From contig NZ_CP107783.1 in assembly GCF_036345255.1 (NCBI RefSeq), positions 5,440,001-5,504,000 of the forward strand: a stretch of DNA of 64,000 bases, written 5' to 3'. The translations under genes were made by a program, and so were the position numbers. This DNA comes from Streptomyces sp. NBC_00569. GTDB taxonomy: Bacteria > Actinomycetota > Actinomycetes > Streptomycetales > Streptomycetaceae. Of the stretch, positions 19,470-27,872 are shown piece by piece. The number at the start of each line of letters is the position of its first letter. The first letter of the stretch is position 1. The notes beneath the pieces were generated by a model that did no database searches, was not told the DNA's origin, and worked only from the letters and a program-made list of their open reading frames with translations.

Positions 19470-20327
19470 ATGGTGCAGCACGGACACGCAGCACGGGCGG
19501 TCGCGGCGGCCGCGGCGGTCGGACTGATGGGCCTCGCCACCGGCTGTTCGGCCGCCGCCGAGGCGGACAACGAGAGCCCGGCCGAGTCCGCCGCCGCCGT
19601 GCACGACGCGGCCGACCGCCTGGTCAGGGCGGGCACTTCCAAAGCCCGTACGTCCATGGAGATGGCGAGCGGCGGGACCCGCGTCACGATCAGGGGCGAG
19701 GGCGTCTACGACTACCGGGCGCGCGTCGGGCAGTTGAAGGTCGTGCTTCCGCAGGATCCTTCCGGCGCCGAGGAACACCGGCCCATCACCGAACTCCTGG
19801 CGCCCGGCGCCCTGTACATGAAGAACCGGGGCGCGGGGGTGCCGGCCGACAAGTGGGTGCGGGTCGACACGGCCACCATGTCGGACGGGAACCTGGTCAC
19901 GGGCGGGGCCACGGATCCGCTGGCCGCCGCCGAACTGCTGCGGGGCGCGCGCAAGGTGACGTACGTGGGGGAGAGCGAGCTCGCCGGGGCGGAGGTCCGG
20001 CACTACCGCGGGACCGTCGACATGGCGGCCGCCGCCCGCGCCGCCTCCCCGGCCGGCCGGCCGGCGCTGGAGGCCGCGGCGAAAGGGTTCGCCAAGGACC
20101 AGGTGCCGTTCGACGTGTACCTGGACGCCGAGGGCCGGATCAGGAAGGTGTGCCACCGGTTCAGCTTCGTGAATACGAAGGTGACGGCCGCGGTGAAGGG
20201 GAAGGGCGGGAAGAGGGAGGTCGTCGATGTGGCGTCCACCACTCTTCTCGACGGCTTCGGGATTTCGGCGAATATCGAACTTCCCGACACAAAGGACATC
20301 TTCGCCGGGAAGATCGCCGAGAATTAG
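19470..20327 (+). CDS. Putative lipoprotein, LppX/LprG-like fold
   Basis: A 285-residue lipoprotein with signal peptide MVQHGHAARAVAAAAAVGLM and lipobox GLATGC, so Cys26 would be lipid-modified. The rest alternates strands and contains FDVYLDAEGRIRKV near the C-terminal third, the usual pattern of actinobacterial lipoproteins with an LppX/LprG half-barrel fold that may carry lipids across the wall. The reading frame extends further upstream, but only from 19470 does it give a signal peptide. The function is inferred from fold-type resemblance. Confidence 0.85.
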   Translation: MVQHGHAARAVAAAAAVGLMGLATGCSAAAEADNESPAESAAAVHDAADRLVRAGTSKARTSMEMASGGTRVTIRGEGVYDYRARVGQLKVVLPQDPSGAEEHRPITELLAPGALYMKNRGAGVPADKWVRVDTATMSDGNLVTGGATDPLAAAELLRGARKVTYVGESELAGAEVRHYRGTVDMAAAARAASPAGRPALEAAAKGFAKDQVPFDVYLDAEGRIRKVCHRFSFVNTKVTAAVKGKGGKREVVDVASTTLLDGFGISANIELPDTKDIFAGKIAEN

Positions 20328-20424
20328 CCGTCCGGAAATGGTCCGTCCGTGCCATGCGCGGCGCGTAGGCCGCTCCCTACTCTAGGAAGTCGGTTACGGC
20401 TACGGCTTACGGCTGGAAGAGGTG

Positions 20425-20616
20425 ATGAACGTGGCTCCGGTGGGCGGCACGGCGGTTCATGACCACGTCGCCCTCGCCGAGATCGAGCTGTGCGGTGAAT
20501 TGATCATCGCGGCGTCGGCCGCGGATGAGGACCGGCTCAGTGCGGACCGTATCGACGAGGTGCTCAGGGTCGCCGAGGAGCGGTGGCCCCGGGACGAGGG
20601 TTCCGGGGAGTCCTGA
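20425..20616 (+). CDS. Small acidic hypothetical protein
   Basis: A 63-residue soluble, acidic protein (ELCGELIIAASAADEDRLSADRIDEVLRV). GGAAGAGG lies just upstream. It fits ATG 20425 through GGAAG (5 bases) or GTG 20431 through GAGG (8 bases), so the first two residues are uncertain. Strong helix propensity suggests a small helical protein. A terminator follows at once. No family function is known to me. Confidence 0.8.
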   Translation: MNVAPVGGTAVHDHVALAEIELCGELIIAASAADEDRLSADRIDEVLRVAEERWPRDEGSGES

Positions 20617-20624
20617 ACCCGTGA

Positions 20625-20650
20625 GGGGCGCGCCGGGGCCGGCGCGCCCC
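20625..20650 (+). terminator. Hairpin terminator between convergent genes
   Basis: A 12-bp perfect stem (20625-20636 with 20639-20650) is formed by GGGGCGCGCCGG and its complement, 8 bases after the stop of the small gene. It can serve both that gene and the convergent csoR transcript. There is no T run, as is common in Streptomyces. Confidence 0.75.
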
Positions 20651-20706
20651 GGCTCCGGGTCACGTATCTCACAGGGGCAGGGAGCGCGGTGCGCGTCCCG
20701 GGCGCC

Positions 20707-21105
20707 TCAGGTGCGCAGCATCCGCGCGATCGCTTTCGTCGCCTCCTCGACCTTCGCGTCGATCTCGTCGCCGCCCTTGACCGCCGCGTCGGCGACGCAG
20801 TGGCGCAGGTGCTCCTCGAGGAGCTGGAGCGCGAAGGACTGGAGGGCCTTGGTGGAAGCGGAGACCTGCGTGAGTATGTCGATGCAGTAGACGTCCTCGT
20901 CGACCATGCGCTGCAGGCCCCGGATCTGGCCCTCGATGCGGCGCAGGCGCTTGAGGTGCTCGGCCTTCTGGTGGTGGTACCCGTGGATTCCACGGTCGTG
21001 GTCCGTCACGTTCTCACCGTCGTGGTCCGTCACGTTCTCACCGTCGTGGTCCGTCACGTTCTCACCGTCGTGGTCGGTCACGATCTCGGTCGCCTCCGTG
21101 GTCAT
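20707..21105 (-). CDS. csoR: CsoR-type copper-sensing repressor with His/Asp-rich repeat tail
   Basis: A 132-residue DUF156 repressor. The all-helical core (about 43-131) has the Cu(I) ligand triad Cys74, His99 and Cys103, with the same 25- and 4-residue spacings as Mycobacterium CsoR (Cys36, His61, Cys65). When Cu(I) binds, such proteins release DNA. The N-terminal extension is unusual: the 8-residue unit TDHDGENV occurs three times in tandem plus a partial TDHD, giving a His/Asp-rich arm of about 38 residues. A strong ribosome site (GGGAGG) precedes the ATG, and an inverted-repeat operator lies just upstream, so autoregulation is likely. Confidence 0.93.
   Translation of the reverse strand: MTTEATEIVTDHDGENVTDHDGENVTDHDGENVTDHDRGIHGYHHQKAEHLKRLRRIEGQIRGLQRMVDEDVYCIDILTQVSASTKALQSFALQLLEEHLRHCVADAAVKGGDEIDAKVEEATKAIARMLRT
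20996..21087 (-). repeat. 24-bp tandem repeat inside csoR
   Basis: Three identical 24-bp units start at 20996, 21020 and 21044, followed by a partial diverged fourth copy at 21068-21087. They encode the N-terminal TDHDGENV repeats of CsoR and keep the frame. The near identity implies a recent expansion. Confidence 0.95.
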
Positions 21106-21120
21106 CGCGTCCTCCCGTTG

Positions 21121-21139
21121 TATACCCCTGGTGGGTATA
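21121..21139. promoter_or_regulatory. Probable CsoR operator
   Basis: A perfect inverted repeat TATACCC - CTGGT - GGGTATA lies 16 bases upstream of the csoR start, just before its ribosome site. ATACCC/GGGTAT half-sites are the known CsoR-type operator pattern in actinomycetes. Binding here would repress csoR itself. Confidence 0.88.
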
Positions 21140-21192
21140 TGGTACCGAATTCCGAGGGGGTCCGACGGGTTCGCGGGACCCAGTGCTGATCA

Positions 21193-21214
21193 CAGTGTCT
21201 GATGGGCGACACTG
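21193..21214. promoter_or_regulatory. Inverted repeat upstream of the DUF47-pitH2 operon
   Basis: CAGTGTC (21193-21199) and GACACTG (21208-21214) form a 7-bp inverted repeat with an 8-base spacer, about 80 bases before the DUF47 gene. It could be an operator or a weak hairpin; no known regulator is assigned. Confidence 0.4.
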
Positions 21215-21293
21215 GGGTATTGCCGGTTAGCCGTGGCCGGATGATGCGCCTAGCATCAGCCTGACCGAATCCAAAGCACCCCGAGGACCCCAC

Positions 21294-21914
21294 GTGCGCT
21301 TTCGTCTGACCCCCAGGGAGACGAGCTTCTACGACATGTTTGCCGCATCCGCGGACAACATCGTCACGGGCTCGAAACTCCTGATGGAACTGCTCGGGGC
21401 GGATTCCTCCGCCCGGGCCGAGATCGCGGAGCGGATGCGGGCAGCGGAACACGCCGGTGACGACGCCACCCACGCGATTTTCCACCAGCTGAACTCCTCG
21501 TTCATCACGCCCTTCGACCGCGAGGACATCTACAACCTCGCGTCGTCCCTCGACGACATCATGGACTTCATGGAGGAGGCCGTCGACCTCGTCGTCCTCT
21601 ACCAGGTCGAAGAGCTGCCCAAGGGTGTCGAGCAGCAGATCGAGGTTCTGGCGCGCGCGGCCGAGCTGACCGCCGAGGCCATGCCGAACCTGCGGACCAT
21701 GGATAACCTCACCGAGTACTGGATCGAGGTCAACCGCCTCGAGAACCAGGCCGACCAGATCCACCGCAAGCTGCTCGCGCAGCTCTTCAACGGCAAGTAC
21801 GACGCCATGGAGGTGCTGAAGCTCAAGCAGATCGTGGATGTGCTCGAAGAGGCGGCGGATGCCTTCGAGCACGTGGCGAACACGGTGGAGACCATCGCCG
21901 TCAAGGAGTCCTGA
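21294..21914 (+). CDS. DUF47 PhoU-like accessory protein of a Pit transporter
   Basis: A 206-residue all-helical protein of the DUF47 (PF01865) family, distantly related to PhoU. Visible marks include FITPFDREDIYNLASSLDDIMDF in the middle, with the acidic residues typical of the metal-binding bundles of this family. The start is GTG 21294, with GAGG 7 bases upstream. It is followed after 9 bases by the phosphate transporter gene, the standard pairing, and probably regulates that transporter from the cytoplasmic side. Confidence 0.94.
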   Translation: MRFRLTPRETSFYDMFAASADNIVTGSKLLMELLGADSSARAEIAERMRAAEHAGDDATHAIFHQLNSSFITPFDREDIYNLASSLDDIMDFMEEAVDLVVLYQVEELPKGVEQQIEVLARAAELTAEAMPNLRTMDNLTEYWIEVNRLENQADQIHRKLLAQLFNGKYDAMEVLKLKQIVDVLEEAADAFEHVANTVETIAVKES

Positions 21915-21923
21915 GGCCTTCTC

Positions 21924-22922
21924 ATGGACACCTTCGCACTGATCGTGACGATTGGCGTCGCGCTCGGATTCACATATACGAACGGCTTTCACGACTCGGC
22001 GAACGCGATCGCCACGTCGGTCTCCACGCGTGCGCTGACGCCCCGCGCGGCGCTCGCGATGGCCGCGGTCATGAACCTCGCCGGTGCCTTCATGGGCAGC
22101 GGCGTCGCCAAGACGGTGAGTGAGGGGATCATCGCCACGCCGCAAGGCGACAAGGGGATGGGCATCCTCTTCGCGGCGCTCGTCGGCGCGATCATCTGGA
22201 ACCTCGTCACCTGGTACTTCGGGCTGCCGTCCTCGTCGTCGCACGCGCTGTTCGGCGGCATGGTCGGCGCGGCGCTCGCCGGCGGGACGGCGGTCCACTG
22301 GACCGGCGTGCTCGACAAGATCGTCATCCCGATGCTCACCTCGCCGGTGATCGGTCTGATCGTCGGCTATCTCGTCATGTGCGCGATCCTGTGGCTGTTC
22401 CGGCGCTCCAACCCGCACAAGGCCAAGCGCGGCTTCCGTATCGCGCAGACGGTGTCGGCGGCCGGCATGGCGCTCGGCCACGGTCTCCAGGACGCGCAGA
22501 AGACGATGGGTGTCGTGGTGATGGCCCTGGTCATCTCCGGGCACGAGACCTACAGCGACCCGATCCCGGTCTGGGTCAAGCTCGTCTGCGCGCTGATGCT
22601 GTCCCTCGGTACGTACGCGGGTGGCTGGCGCATCATGCGCACCCTCGGGCGCAAGATCATCGAGCTGGACCCGCCGCAGGGTTTCGCGGCCGAGACGACC
22701 GGTGCGTCGATCATGTTCGGCTCGGCGTTCCTGTTCCACGCGCCGATCTCGACGACGCACGTCATCACCTCGGCGATCATGGGCGTGGGCGCGACCAAGC
22801 GTGTGAACGCGGTCCGCTGGGGCGTCGCCAAGAACATCGTCCTCGGCTGGTTCATCACCATGCCGGCCGCGGCGCTGGTCGCGGCGGGGAGCTTCTGGGT
22901 CGTGAACCTGGCCTTCGGCTAG
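21924..22922 (+). CDS. pitH2: Low-affinity inorganic phosphate transporter (PiT family)
   Basis: A 332-residue polytopic protein with about nine to ten helices. Both PiT signature blocks are present: GFHDSANAIATSV near residue 21 and GHGLQDAQKTMG near residue 190. These transporters carry metal-phosphate with protons or sodium. It lies directly behind the DUF47 gene in one operon and ends in a strong hairpin. The convergent pst operon codes for the high-affinity system, so both phosphate uptake routes sit side by side. The name follows the S. coelicolor gene I recall in this place. Confidence 0.93.
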   Translation: MDTFALIVTIGVALGFTYTNGFHDSANAIATSVSTRALTPRAALAMAAVMNLAGAFMGSGVAKTVSEGIIATPQGDKGMGILFAALVGAIIWNLVTWYFGLPSSSSHALFGGMVGAALAGGTAVHWTGVLDKIVIPMLTSPVIGLIVGYLVMCAILWLFRRSNPHKAKRGFRIAQTVSAAGMALGHGLQDAQKTMGVVVMALVISGHETYSDPIPVWVKLVCALMLSLGTYAGGWRIMRTLGRKIIELDPPQGFAAETTGASIMFGSAFLFHAPISTTHVITSAIMGVGATKRVNAVRWGVAKNIVLGWFITMPAAALVAAGSFWVVNLAFG

Positions 22923-22953
22923 CACGTCCCGTACGCAGGCGTACGAACGAAAG

Positions 22954-22988
22954 AGGGCCCGCCCCCCGGGAGCCAGGGGGCGGGCCCT
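22954..22988 (+). terminator. Terminator between pitH2 and pstB (bidirectional)
   Basis: A 13-bp perfect stem, AGGGCCCGCCCCC (22954-22966) with 22976-22988, has a 9-base loop and is followed by TTT. It separates the convergent pitH2 and pst operons and can end both. Confidence 0.93.
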
Positions 22989-23037
22989 TTGCCTTGCGGT
23001 GGCACCGCCATGCAGCACCGCAAGGAGCAGGTGGTGT

Positions 23038-23814
23038 CTAGCCGAAGCGGCCCGAGATGTAGTCCTCGGTGGCCTGGACCGACGGGTTGGAGAAGATCCG
23101 CTCGGTCTCGTCGATCTCGACGAGCTTGCCGGGCTGGCCGACCGCGGACAGGTTGAAGAACGCCGTGCGGTCCGAGACGCGGGCCGCCTGCTGCATGTTG
23201 TGCGTCACGATGACGATCGTGAAGCGCTCCTTGAGCTCGCCGATCAGGTCCTCGATGGCGAGGGTCGAGATCGGGTCGAGGGCCGAGCAGGGCTCGTCCA
23301 TGAGGAGCACCTGGGGCTCGACCGCGATGGCGCGGGCGATGCACAGACGCTGCTGCTGGCCGCCGGAGAGGCCGGAGCCGGGCTTGTTGAGGCGGTCCTT
23401 GACCTCGTTCCAGAGGTTGGCGCCCTTGAGGGACTTCTCGACGATGTCGCCGAGCTCGCTCTTCTTGTACGAGCCGTTCAGGCGCAGGCCCGCCGCCACG
23501 TTGTCGAAGATCGACATGGTGGGGAACGGGTTCGGGCGCTGGAACACCATGCCGACCGTGCGGCGCACGGCGACCGGGTCGACGTGGGTGCCGTAGAGGT
23601 CCTCGTCGTCCAGGAGCACCTTGCCCTCGACGCGGCCACCGGGGGTGACCTCGTGCATGCGGTTCAGGGTGCGCAGGAAGGTGGACTTGCCGCAGCCGGA
23701 CGGGCCGATGAAGGCCGTCACGGAGCGGGGCTCCACGGTCATCGAGATGTCCTCGATCGCCTTGTGGGAGCTGTAGTACGCGGTCAGGCCCGATACGTCG
23801 ATTCGCTTGGCCAT
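23038..23814 (-). CDS. pstB: Phosphate ABC transporter ATP-binding protein PstB
   Basis: A 258-residue ATPase. Walker A is GPSGCGKST, the signature is LSGGQQQR and Walker B is [13 protein letters not shown], all intact and typical of PstB, as is the N-terminal [13 protein letters not shown]. The start was set at ATG 23814 (MAKRIDV). It drives high-affinity phosphate uptake through PstC and PstA. It is the last gene of pstS-C-A-B, 53 bases after pstA, and the hairpin at 22954-22988 follows. Confidence 0.96.
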   Translation of the reverse strand: MAKRIDVSGLTAYYSSHKAIEDISMTVEPRSVTAFIGPSGCGKSTFLRTLNRMHEVTPGGRVEGKVLLDDEDLYGTHVDPVAVRRTVGMVFQRPNPFPTMSIFDNVAAGLRLNGSYKKSELGDIVEKSLKGANLWNEVKDRLNKPGSGLSGGQQQRLCIARAIAVEPQVLLMDEPCSALDPISTLAIEDLIGELKERFTIVIVTHNMQQAARVSDRTAFFNLSAVGQPGKLVEIDETERIFSNPSVQATEDYISGRFG

Positions 23815-23867
23815 GGGGATCACTGCTTTCGGAAGGGAAGTGCTGAGGGTCGCTGAGGATGGCCGCT

Positions 23868-24938
23868 TCAGCGGCCCGTCTTTGGTGCCTTCCAGCGGGC
23901 GATGCCGCGGGCCACCAGGTTGAGGATCATGATGAAGGCGATGAGGACGAGAGCCGCCGCCCAGGCACGGTCGTACGCCGCCGGGCTGCCGCCGCTGTTC
24001 TGGTACTGCTGGTAGATGTACAGCGGCAGCGAGGACTGGGGTCCCTGGAACGGGTCCGTGTTGATGAGCGGGTTGCCCCACACCAGGAGCAGCACGGGCG
24101 CGGTCTCACCGGCGATACGGGCGATGGCCAGCATCACACCGGTCGTGATGCCGCCGATCGACGTCGGCAGGACGACCTTGAGGATCGTGCGCCACTTCGG
24201 TACGCCGAGCGCGAGGGAGGCCTCGCGCAGCTCGTTCGGGACGAGCTTGAGCATTTCCTCGGTGGAGCGGACGACGACCGGGATCATCAGGATGGAAAGG
24301 GCCATCGACCCGGCGAAGCCGGAGTAGCTGAAGCCGAGGATCAGGATCCAGAAGCTGAGGATGAACAGGCCCGCGACGATCGACGGGATGCCCGTCATGA
24401 CGTCGACGAAGAAGGTGACCGCCTTGGCGAGCTTGCCCCGGCCGTACTCGACCAGGTAGATCGCGGTGAGCAGGCCGATCGGCACGGAGATCAGAGTGGC
24501 GAGGCCGACCTGCTCCAGGGTGCCGATGATGGCGTGGTAGATGCCGCCGCCCGGCTCGTAGTCGGTGACGACGCCCATCGAGTGCGTCAGGAAGAAGACG
24601 TCCAGGACCTTCACGCCGCGCGAGGCGGTCTCCCAGATCAGGGAGACCAGCGGGATCACGGCGAGGATGAAGGCGACCCAGACGATGCTGGTCGCGACGC
24701 GGTCCTTGGCCTGGCGCTTGCCCTCGACCGCGGTGGCGATGCCGAACGTGCCGAGCACGAACAGGACCGCGGCGATCAGACCCCACTGGATCTGGCTGTC
24801 GAGTCCGGCGCCCAGGCCGATCGCGCAGCCGATCGCGACGGCGCCGACGGCGATGGCGTACGGGGACCAGCGCGGCAGGCGCGCGGCGCTGAGGGAGTTG
24901 GTGCCGGGGGCCGGCGGGGTCATCGTTGCGTTGCTCAT
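23868..24938 (-). CDS. pstA: Phosphate ABC transporter permease PstA
   Basis: A 356-residue permease. The C-terminal two thirds hold the six-helix MetI-like domain, with the ATPase-contact loop [20 protein letters not shown]. The N-terminal 110 residues contain additional helices (about 24-44 and 52-72) beyond the minimal PstA, as is common in actinomycetes. The start overlaps the stop of pstC by 4 bases. It forms the phosphate channel with PstC. Confidence 0.95.
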   Translation of the reverse strand: MSNATMTPPAPGTNSLSAARLPRWSPYAIAVGAVAIGCAIGLGAGLDSQIQWGLIAAVLFVLGTFGIATAVEGKRQAKDRVATSIVWVAFILAVIPLVSLIWETASRGVKVLDVFFLTHSMGVVTDYEPGGGIYHAIIGTLEQVGLATLISVPIGLLTAIYLVEYGRGKLAKAVTFFVDVMTGIPSIVAGLFILSFWILILGFSYSGFAGSMALSILMIPVVVRSTEEMLKLVPNELREASLALGVPKWRTILKVVLPTSIGGITTGVMLAIARIAGETAPVLLLVWGNPLINTDPFQGPQSSLPLYIYQQYQNSGGSPAAYDRAWAAALVLIAFIMILNLVARGIARWKAPKTGR

Positions 24939-25942
24939 GCGTTGGCCCCCGAGTACTCCTTGCGGCGGGCGATGATCGCGCGGGCCGCGCCGTTCACGAC
25001 CAGCGTGATGATGAACAGGACCAGACCGGAGGCGATGAGCGCGTCACGGCCCTGCTCGGTGGCCTCGCTGAACTTCGCGGCGATGTTCTGCGCGAAGGTG
25101 CCGCCGCCCGGGTCGAGCAGGCTGGCGTTGATCTCGAAGCTGGGGGAGAGGACCGTCGCGACGGCCATGGTCTCGCCGAGCGCGCGGCCGAGGCCGAGCA
25201 TCGAGGCGGAGATGACGCCGGAGCGGCCGAAGGGGATCACCGACATGCGGATGACCTCCCAGCGGGTGGCGCCGAGCGCGAGTGCGGCCTCCTGATGCAT
25301 CAGGGGCGCCTGCCGGAAGACCTCACGGCTGACGTTCGTGATGATCGGGAGGATCATGATCGCGAGCAGGATGCCGACGGCGAGGAGGGTGCGCGGGGCG
25401 CCGCCCTGCCACTCGAAGATGCCGGTCCAGCCGAAGTAGTCGTCGAGCCAGCTGTAGAAGCCGGTGAGGTGCGGCACGAGGAAGAGGGCGCCCCACAGGC
25501 CGTACACGATGGACGGTACGGCGGCGAGCAGGTCGACGACGTACGCGATCGTGCCGCCGATCTTCTTCGGCGCGTAGTGCGTGATGAACAGCGCGATGCC
25601 GACGGCGACCGGGACGGCGATCGCCATGGCGATGACCGAGGAGACGATCGTGCCGAAGGCGAGGACCGCGATGCCGAAGACCGGCGGGGTCGCGTTGGCG
25701 TTCCACTCGAAGGTCGTGAGGAAGTTGCCGTCGTTCTTGGACAGCACCAACGAGGCGCGGTAGGTGAGGAAGGCCGCGATGGCGGCCATGATCACCAGAA
25801 GCAGGATGCCGGAGCCGCGCGAGAGACCGAGGAAGATCCGGTCACCGGGGCGGGTGGCGCCGCGGGACGCGCTCTTTTGCAGCGCGGGCGTGGGCGGGTC
25901 GGCGGGGGTGGGTGGAGCAGTCGTCTTCGTGGATATATCCAT
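24935..25942 (-). CDS. pstC: Phosphate ABC transporter permease PstC
   Basis: A 335-residue permease. The start was set at ATG 25942 (MDISTKTTAPP), where GGAG lies 7 bases upstream; the frame continues further but without family character. One N-terminal helix (about 38-58) precedes the MetI-like domain, with the ATPase-contact loop EAALALGATRWEVIRMSVIP. It is separated from pstS by 100 bases holding a strong hairpin, and coupled to pstA by a 4-base overlap. Confidence 0.95.
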   Translation of the reverse strand: MDISTKTTAPPTPADPPTPALQKSASRGATRPGDRIFLGLSRGSGILLLVIMAAIAAFLTYRASLVLSKNDGNFLTTFEWNANATPPVFGIAVLAFGTIVSSVIAMAIAVPVAVGIALFITHYAPKKIGGTIAYVVDLLAAVPSIVYGLWGALFLVPHLTGFYSWLDDYFGWTGIFEWQGGAPRTLLAVGILLAIMILPIITNVSREVFRQAPLMHQEAALALGATRWEVIRMSVIPFGRSGVISASMLGLGRALGETMAVATVLSPSFEINASLLDPGGGTFAQNIAAKFSEATEQGRDALIASGLVLFIITLVVNGAARAIIARRKEYSGANA

Positions 25943-26001
25943 GGGGTTCTCCGGTCTGCGGAGCCGCGGTCGGGCGGCTCCAGGCGGCGGTGCACCGGAC
26001 G

Positions 26002-26035
26002 GTGCGGCCCGCCCCCGGTGAGGGGCGGGCCGCAC
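26002..26035 (-). terminator. Strong hairpin between pstS and pstC (partial terminator)
   Basis: A perfect 14-bp stem (26002-26015 with 26022-26035, arm GTGCGGCCCGCCCC) with a 6-base loop begins 6 bases after the pstS stop. It probably ends most transcripts after pstS or protects the pstS mRNA, giving more binding protein than permease. Confidence 0.85.
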
Positions 26036-26041
26036 GCTGGG

Positions 26042-27172
26042 TCAGCTCAGGCTCGCGATGGTGTCGCGGACCTTGGTGTTGATCTCGGAGGGGATCGGCG
26101 CGTAGCCGAGGGCCGCCAGGGAGTCCTGGCCGTCCTGGCTCGCGATGTAGGTGAGGAAGGACTTGGTGGCCGGGAAGGTGTCGGCCTTGTTGCCCTTGTC
26201 GCAGACGATCTCGTAGGTGACGAGGGTGATCGGGTAGGCGCCGTCGGCCTTCGTCGCGTAGTTCAGCTCGAGGGACAGGTCCTTGCCGGTGCCCACGGTC
26301 TTGGCCTCGGAGATCGCCTTGGTGGCGTTCTCGACGGTGGCCTTGACCGGCGCGGAGGCGCCCGTGTCGAGGTCGACCGTCTTGATGCCGTCCTTGGCGT
26401 AGGAGAGCTCGAAGTAGGAGATCGCGCCGGCGGTCTGCTTGACCTGCTGGGCGAGGCCGGAGGAGCCCTGCGCGGACTGGCCGCCCTTGGCCTGCCAGGC
26501 CTTGCCGCCCGAGTACTTCCAGTCCGCCGGGGAGGCGGCCTTGAGGTACTTGGTGAAGTTGTCGGTGGTGCCGGACTCGTCCGAGCGGTGGAACGCCTGG
26601 ATCTTGGTCTTGGGCAGCTTCGCCTTGGGGTTCAGCTTGGCGATGGCCTCGTCGTCCCAGGTGCTGATCTTGCCGTCGAAGATCTGGGCGAGGGTCTTGG
26701 CGTCCAGGACCAGGTTGTCGACACCCGGGACGTTGTAACCGACCGCGATCGGGCCGCCGACCATCGGGAGGTCGATGCCCTGGCCGCCGGAGCAGACCTT
26801 CTTGGAGGCGGCGACCTCTTCGGGCTTCAGAGCGGAGTCCGAGCCGGCGAAGGCGACCTGGCCCTGGGTGAACGCCGTGACACCGGCGCCCGAACCCTCG
26901 GGCTTGTAGTTGATCTGCACGCCCTTGCACTCGGCGGTGTACGCCTTGACCCAGGCCTGGATGGCGTTGGCCTGCGCGGAGGAACCGTTGGCGAGCAGCT
27001 GGCCCTTGGCGTCGCCGCACTTGATGCTGCCGGCCTTGGCCGTCGGGCCGCTGCTCGAGCCGCCGTTGGCACTCGTGTCGTCCGAGCCGCACGCCGTGAG
27101 GGCCAGGGCGCCGGAGACGGCGATGGCGCCGAGCGAAAGGGCGCGGAGCCGGTTCTTGCGCTGAAGCTTCAC
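26042..27172 (-). CDS. pstS: Phosphate-binding lipoprotein PstS
   Basis: A 376-residue periplasmic-type binding protein. The start is GTG 27172 (VKLQRKNRLRAL), preceded by GGAAGGA. The lipobox is LALTACG, so it is anchored outside the membrane. Phosphate-contact segments typical of PstS are visible (NGSSAQANAIQAW near the start of the mature protein, PEGSGAGVTAF, HRSDESGTTDNF). It captures phosphate for PstCAB. The upstream region carries a clear PHO box, so PhoP induction under phosphate starvation is expected. Confidence 0.96.
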   Translation of the reverse strand: MKLQRKNRLRALSLGAIAVSGALALTACGSDDTSANGGSSSGPTAKAGSIKCGDAKGQLLANGSSAQANAIQAWVKAYTAECKGVQINYKPEGSGAGVTAFTQGQVAFAGSDSALKPEEVAASKKVCSGGQGIDLPMVGGPIAVGYNVPGVDNLVLDAKTLAQIFDGKISTWDDEAIAKLNPKAKLPKTKIQAFHRSDESGTTDNFTKYLKAASPADWKYSGGKAWQAKGGQSAQGSSGLAQQVKQTAGAISYFELSYAKDGIKTVDLDTGASAPVKATVENATKAISEAKTVGTGKDLSLELNYATKADGAYPITLVTYEIVCDKGNKADTFPATKSFLTYIASQDGQDSLAALGYAPIPSEINTKVRDTIASLS

Positions 27173-27307
27173 TTTCGGATGTTCCTTCCAGGAGCCGCCG
27201 GTCGGTGATCCGGGACGGCGTGCGAAGTCTGTTCGTTCCAGGTAGGCGGTGCGGTGTTCGCCCGTGTGAGCGACTCGCACCGTGTAAGGCCGAAATTAGG
27301 CAGGACA

Positions 27308-27347
27308 GGTGAAGCGACCGATGGGCATGAGTGAACGGCGGGTGAAC
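27308..27347 (-). promoter_or_regulatory. PHO box (PhoP-binding direct repeats) of pstS
   Basis: On the minus strand, GTTCACC (27341-27347) and GTTCACT (27330-27336) lie exactly 11 bases apart. CTTCACC (27308-27314) lies a further 22 bases on, in phase, with one degenerate unit between. This is the 11-base direct-repeat PHO box of Streptomyces. A possible -10 element TAATTT lies at 27293-27298. Confidence 0.92.
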
Positions 27348-27410
27348 CTCGGCGGTCGGTGCGGTGAGGTACTGTGTGACGTTTTGTGATGACGCGAGCA
27401 CACGCTGCGA

Positions 27411-27872
27411 CTATGCCAGGTGGAGGGCGCTCAGCAGGGCGTCGACGAGCGTCCTGTCGCGGGGCTGGGTCAGACGGTGGCGGGCCGCGGTCGGCGAGAG
27501 CCAGGCGACACGGTCGACCTCGCGGTTCGGCCTGAACCCGCCGTCCGTCGCCTCGGCGGCCCAGTAGTCGACGCGCTTGGGACGGCCGCCTGCGACGTAG
27601 CGGGTGGTGGGGAGGCGGGCGCCGGGAGCGCACCGGAAGCCGGTCTCCTCCTCGACCTCGCGCAGCGCGCCCGCGAGGGGCTCCTCGCCTCGCTTCAGCT
27701 TGCCCTTGGGGTGCGACCAGTCGTCGTACTTGGGCCGGTGCACGAGGCAGATCTCGATCGGGTCCTCCCTCGCTCGAACGAAGTCGAGGGCCTGGGGAAC
27801 GTCGTCGTACGGGGGGCGGCGCCACAGGACACAGCCGGCGGCGCGGACGACGTCGTTGTCGCCGCTGCTCAT
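27411..27872 (-). CDS. Nudix hydrolase (MutT-like)
   Basis: A 153-residue Nudix enzyme starting at ATG 27872 ([13 protein letters not shown]). The Nudix box is complete: GKLKRGEEPLAGAL followed by REVEEETGF, with the Glu residues that bind Mg. Such enzymes cleave nucleoside diphosphate derivatives, oxidised nucleotides, or diphosphoinositol/polyphosphate-like compounds. It is coupled by a 4-base overlap to the CHAD gene and sits in the ppk operon, which hints at polyphosphate or nucleotide metabolism. It resembles the N-terminal part of mycobacterial MutT1 but has no phosphatase domain. Confidence 0.93.
   Translation of the reverse strand: MSSGDNDVVRAAGCVLWRRPPYDDVPQALDFVRAREDPIEICLVHRPKYDDWSHPKGKLKRGEEPLAGALREVEEETGFRCAPGARLPTTRYVAGGRPKRVDYWAAEATDGGFRPNREVDRVAWLSPTAARHRLTQPRDRTLVDALLSALHLA

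Noticed and set aside
20996..21087. Regular 24-bp repeats that could suggest a CRISPR array
   Set aside because: There are no spacers; the units are directly adjacent, in frame within csoR, and encode a peptide repeat.
24926..27208. A plus-strand frame of 760 codons across pstC and pstS
   Set aside because: It is antisense to pst genes with complete family motifs, and is low-complexity.
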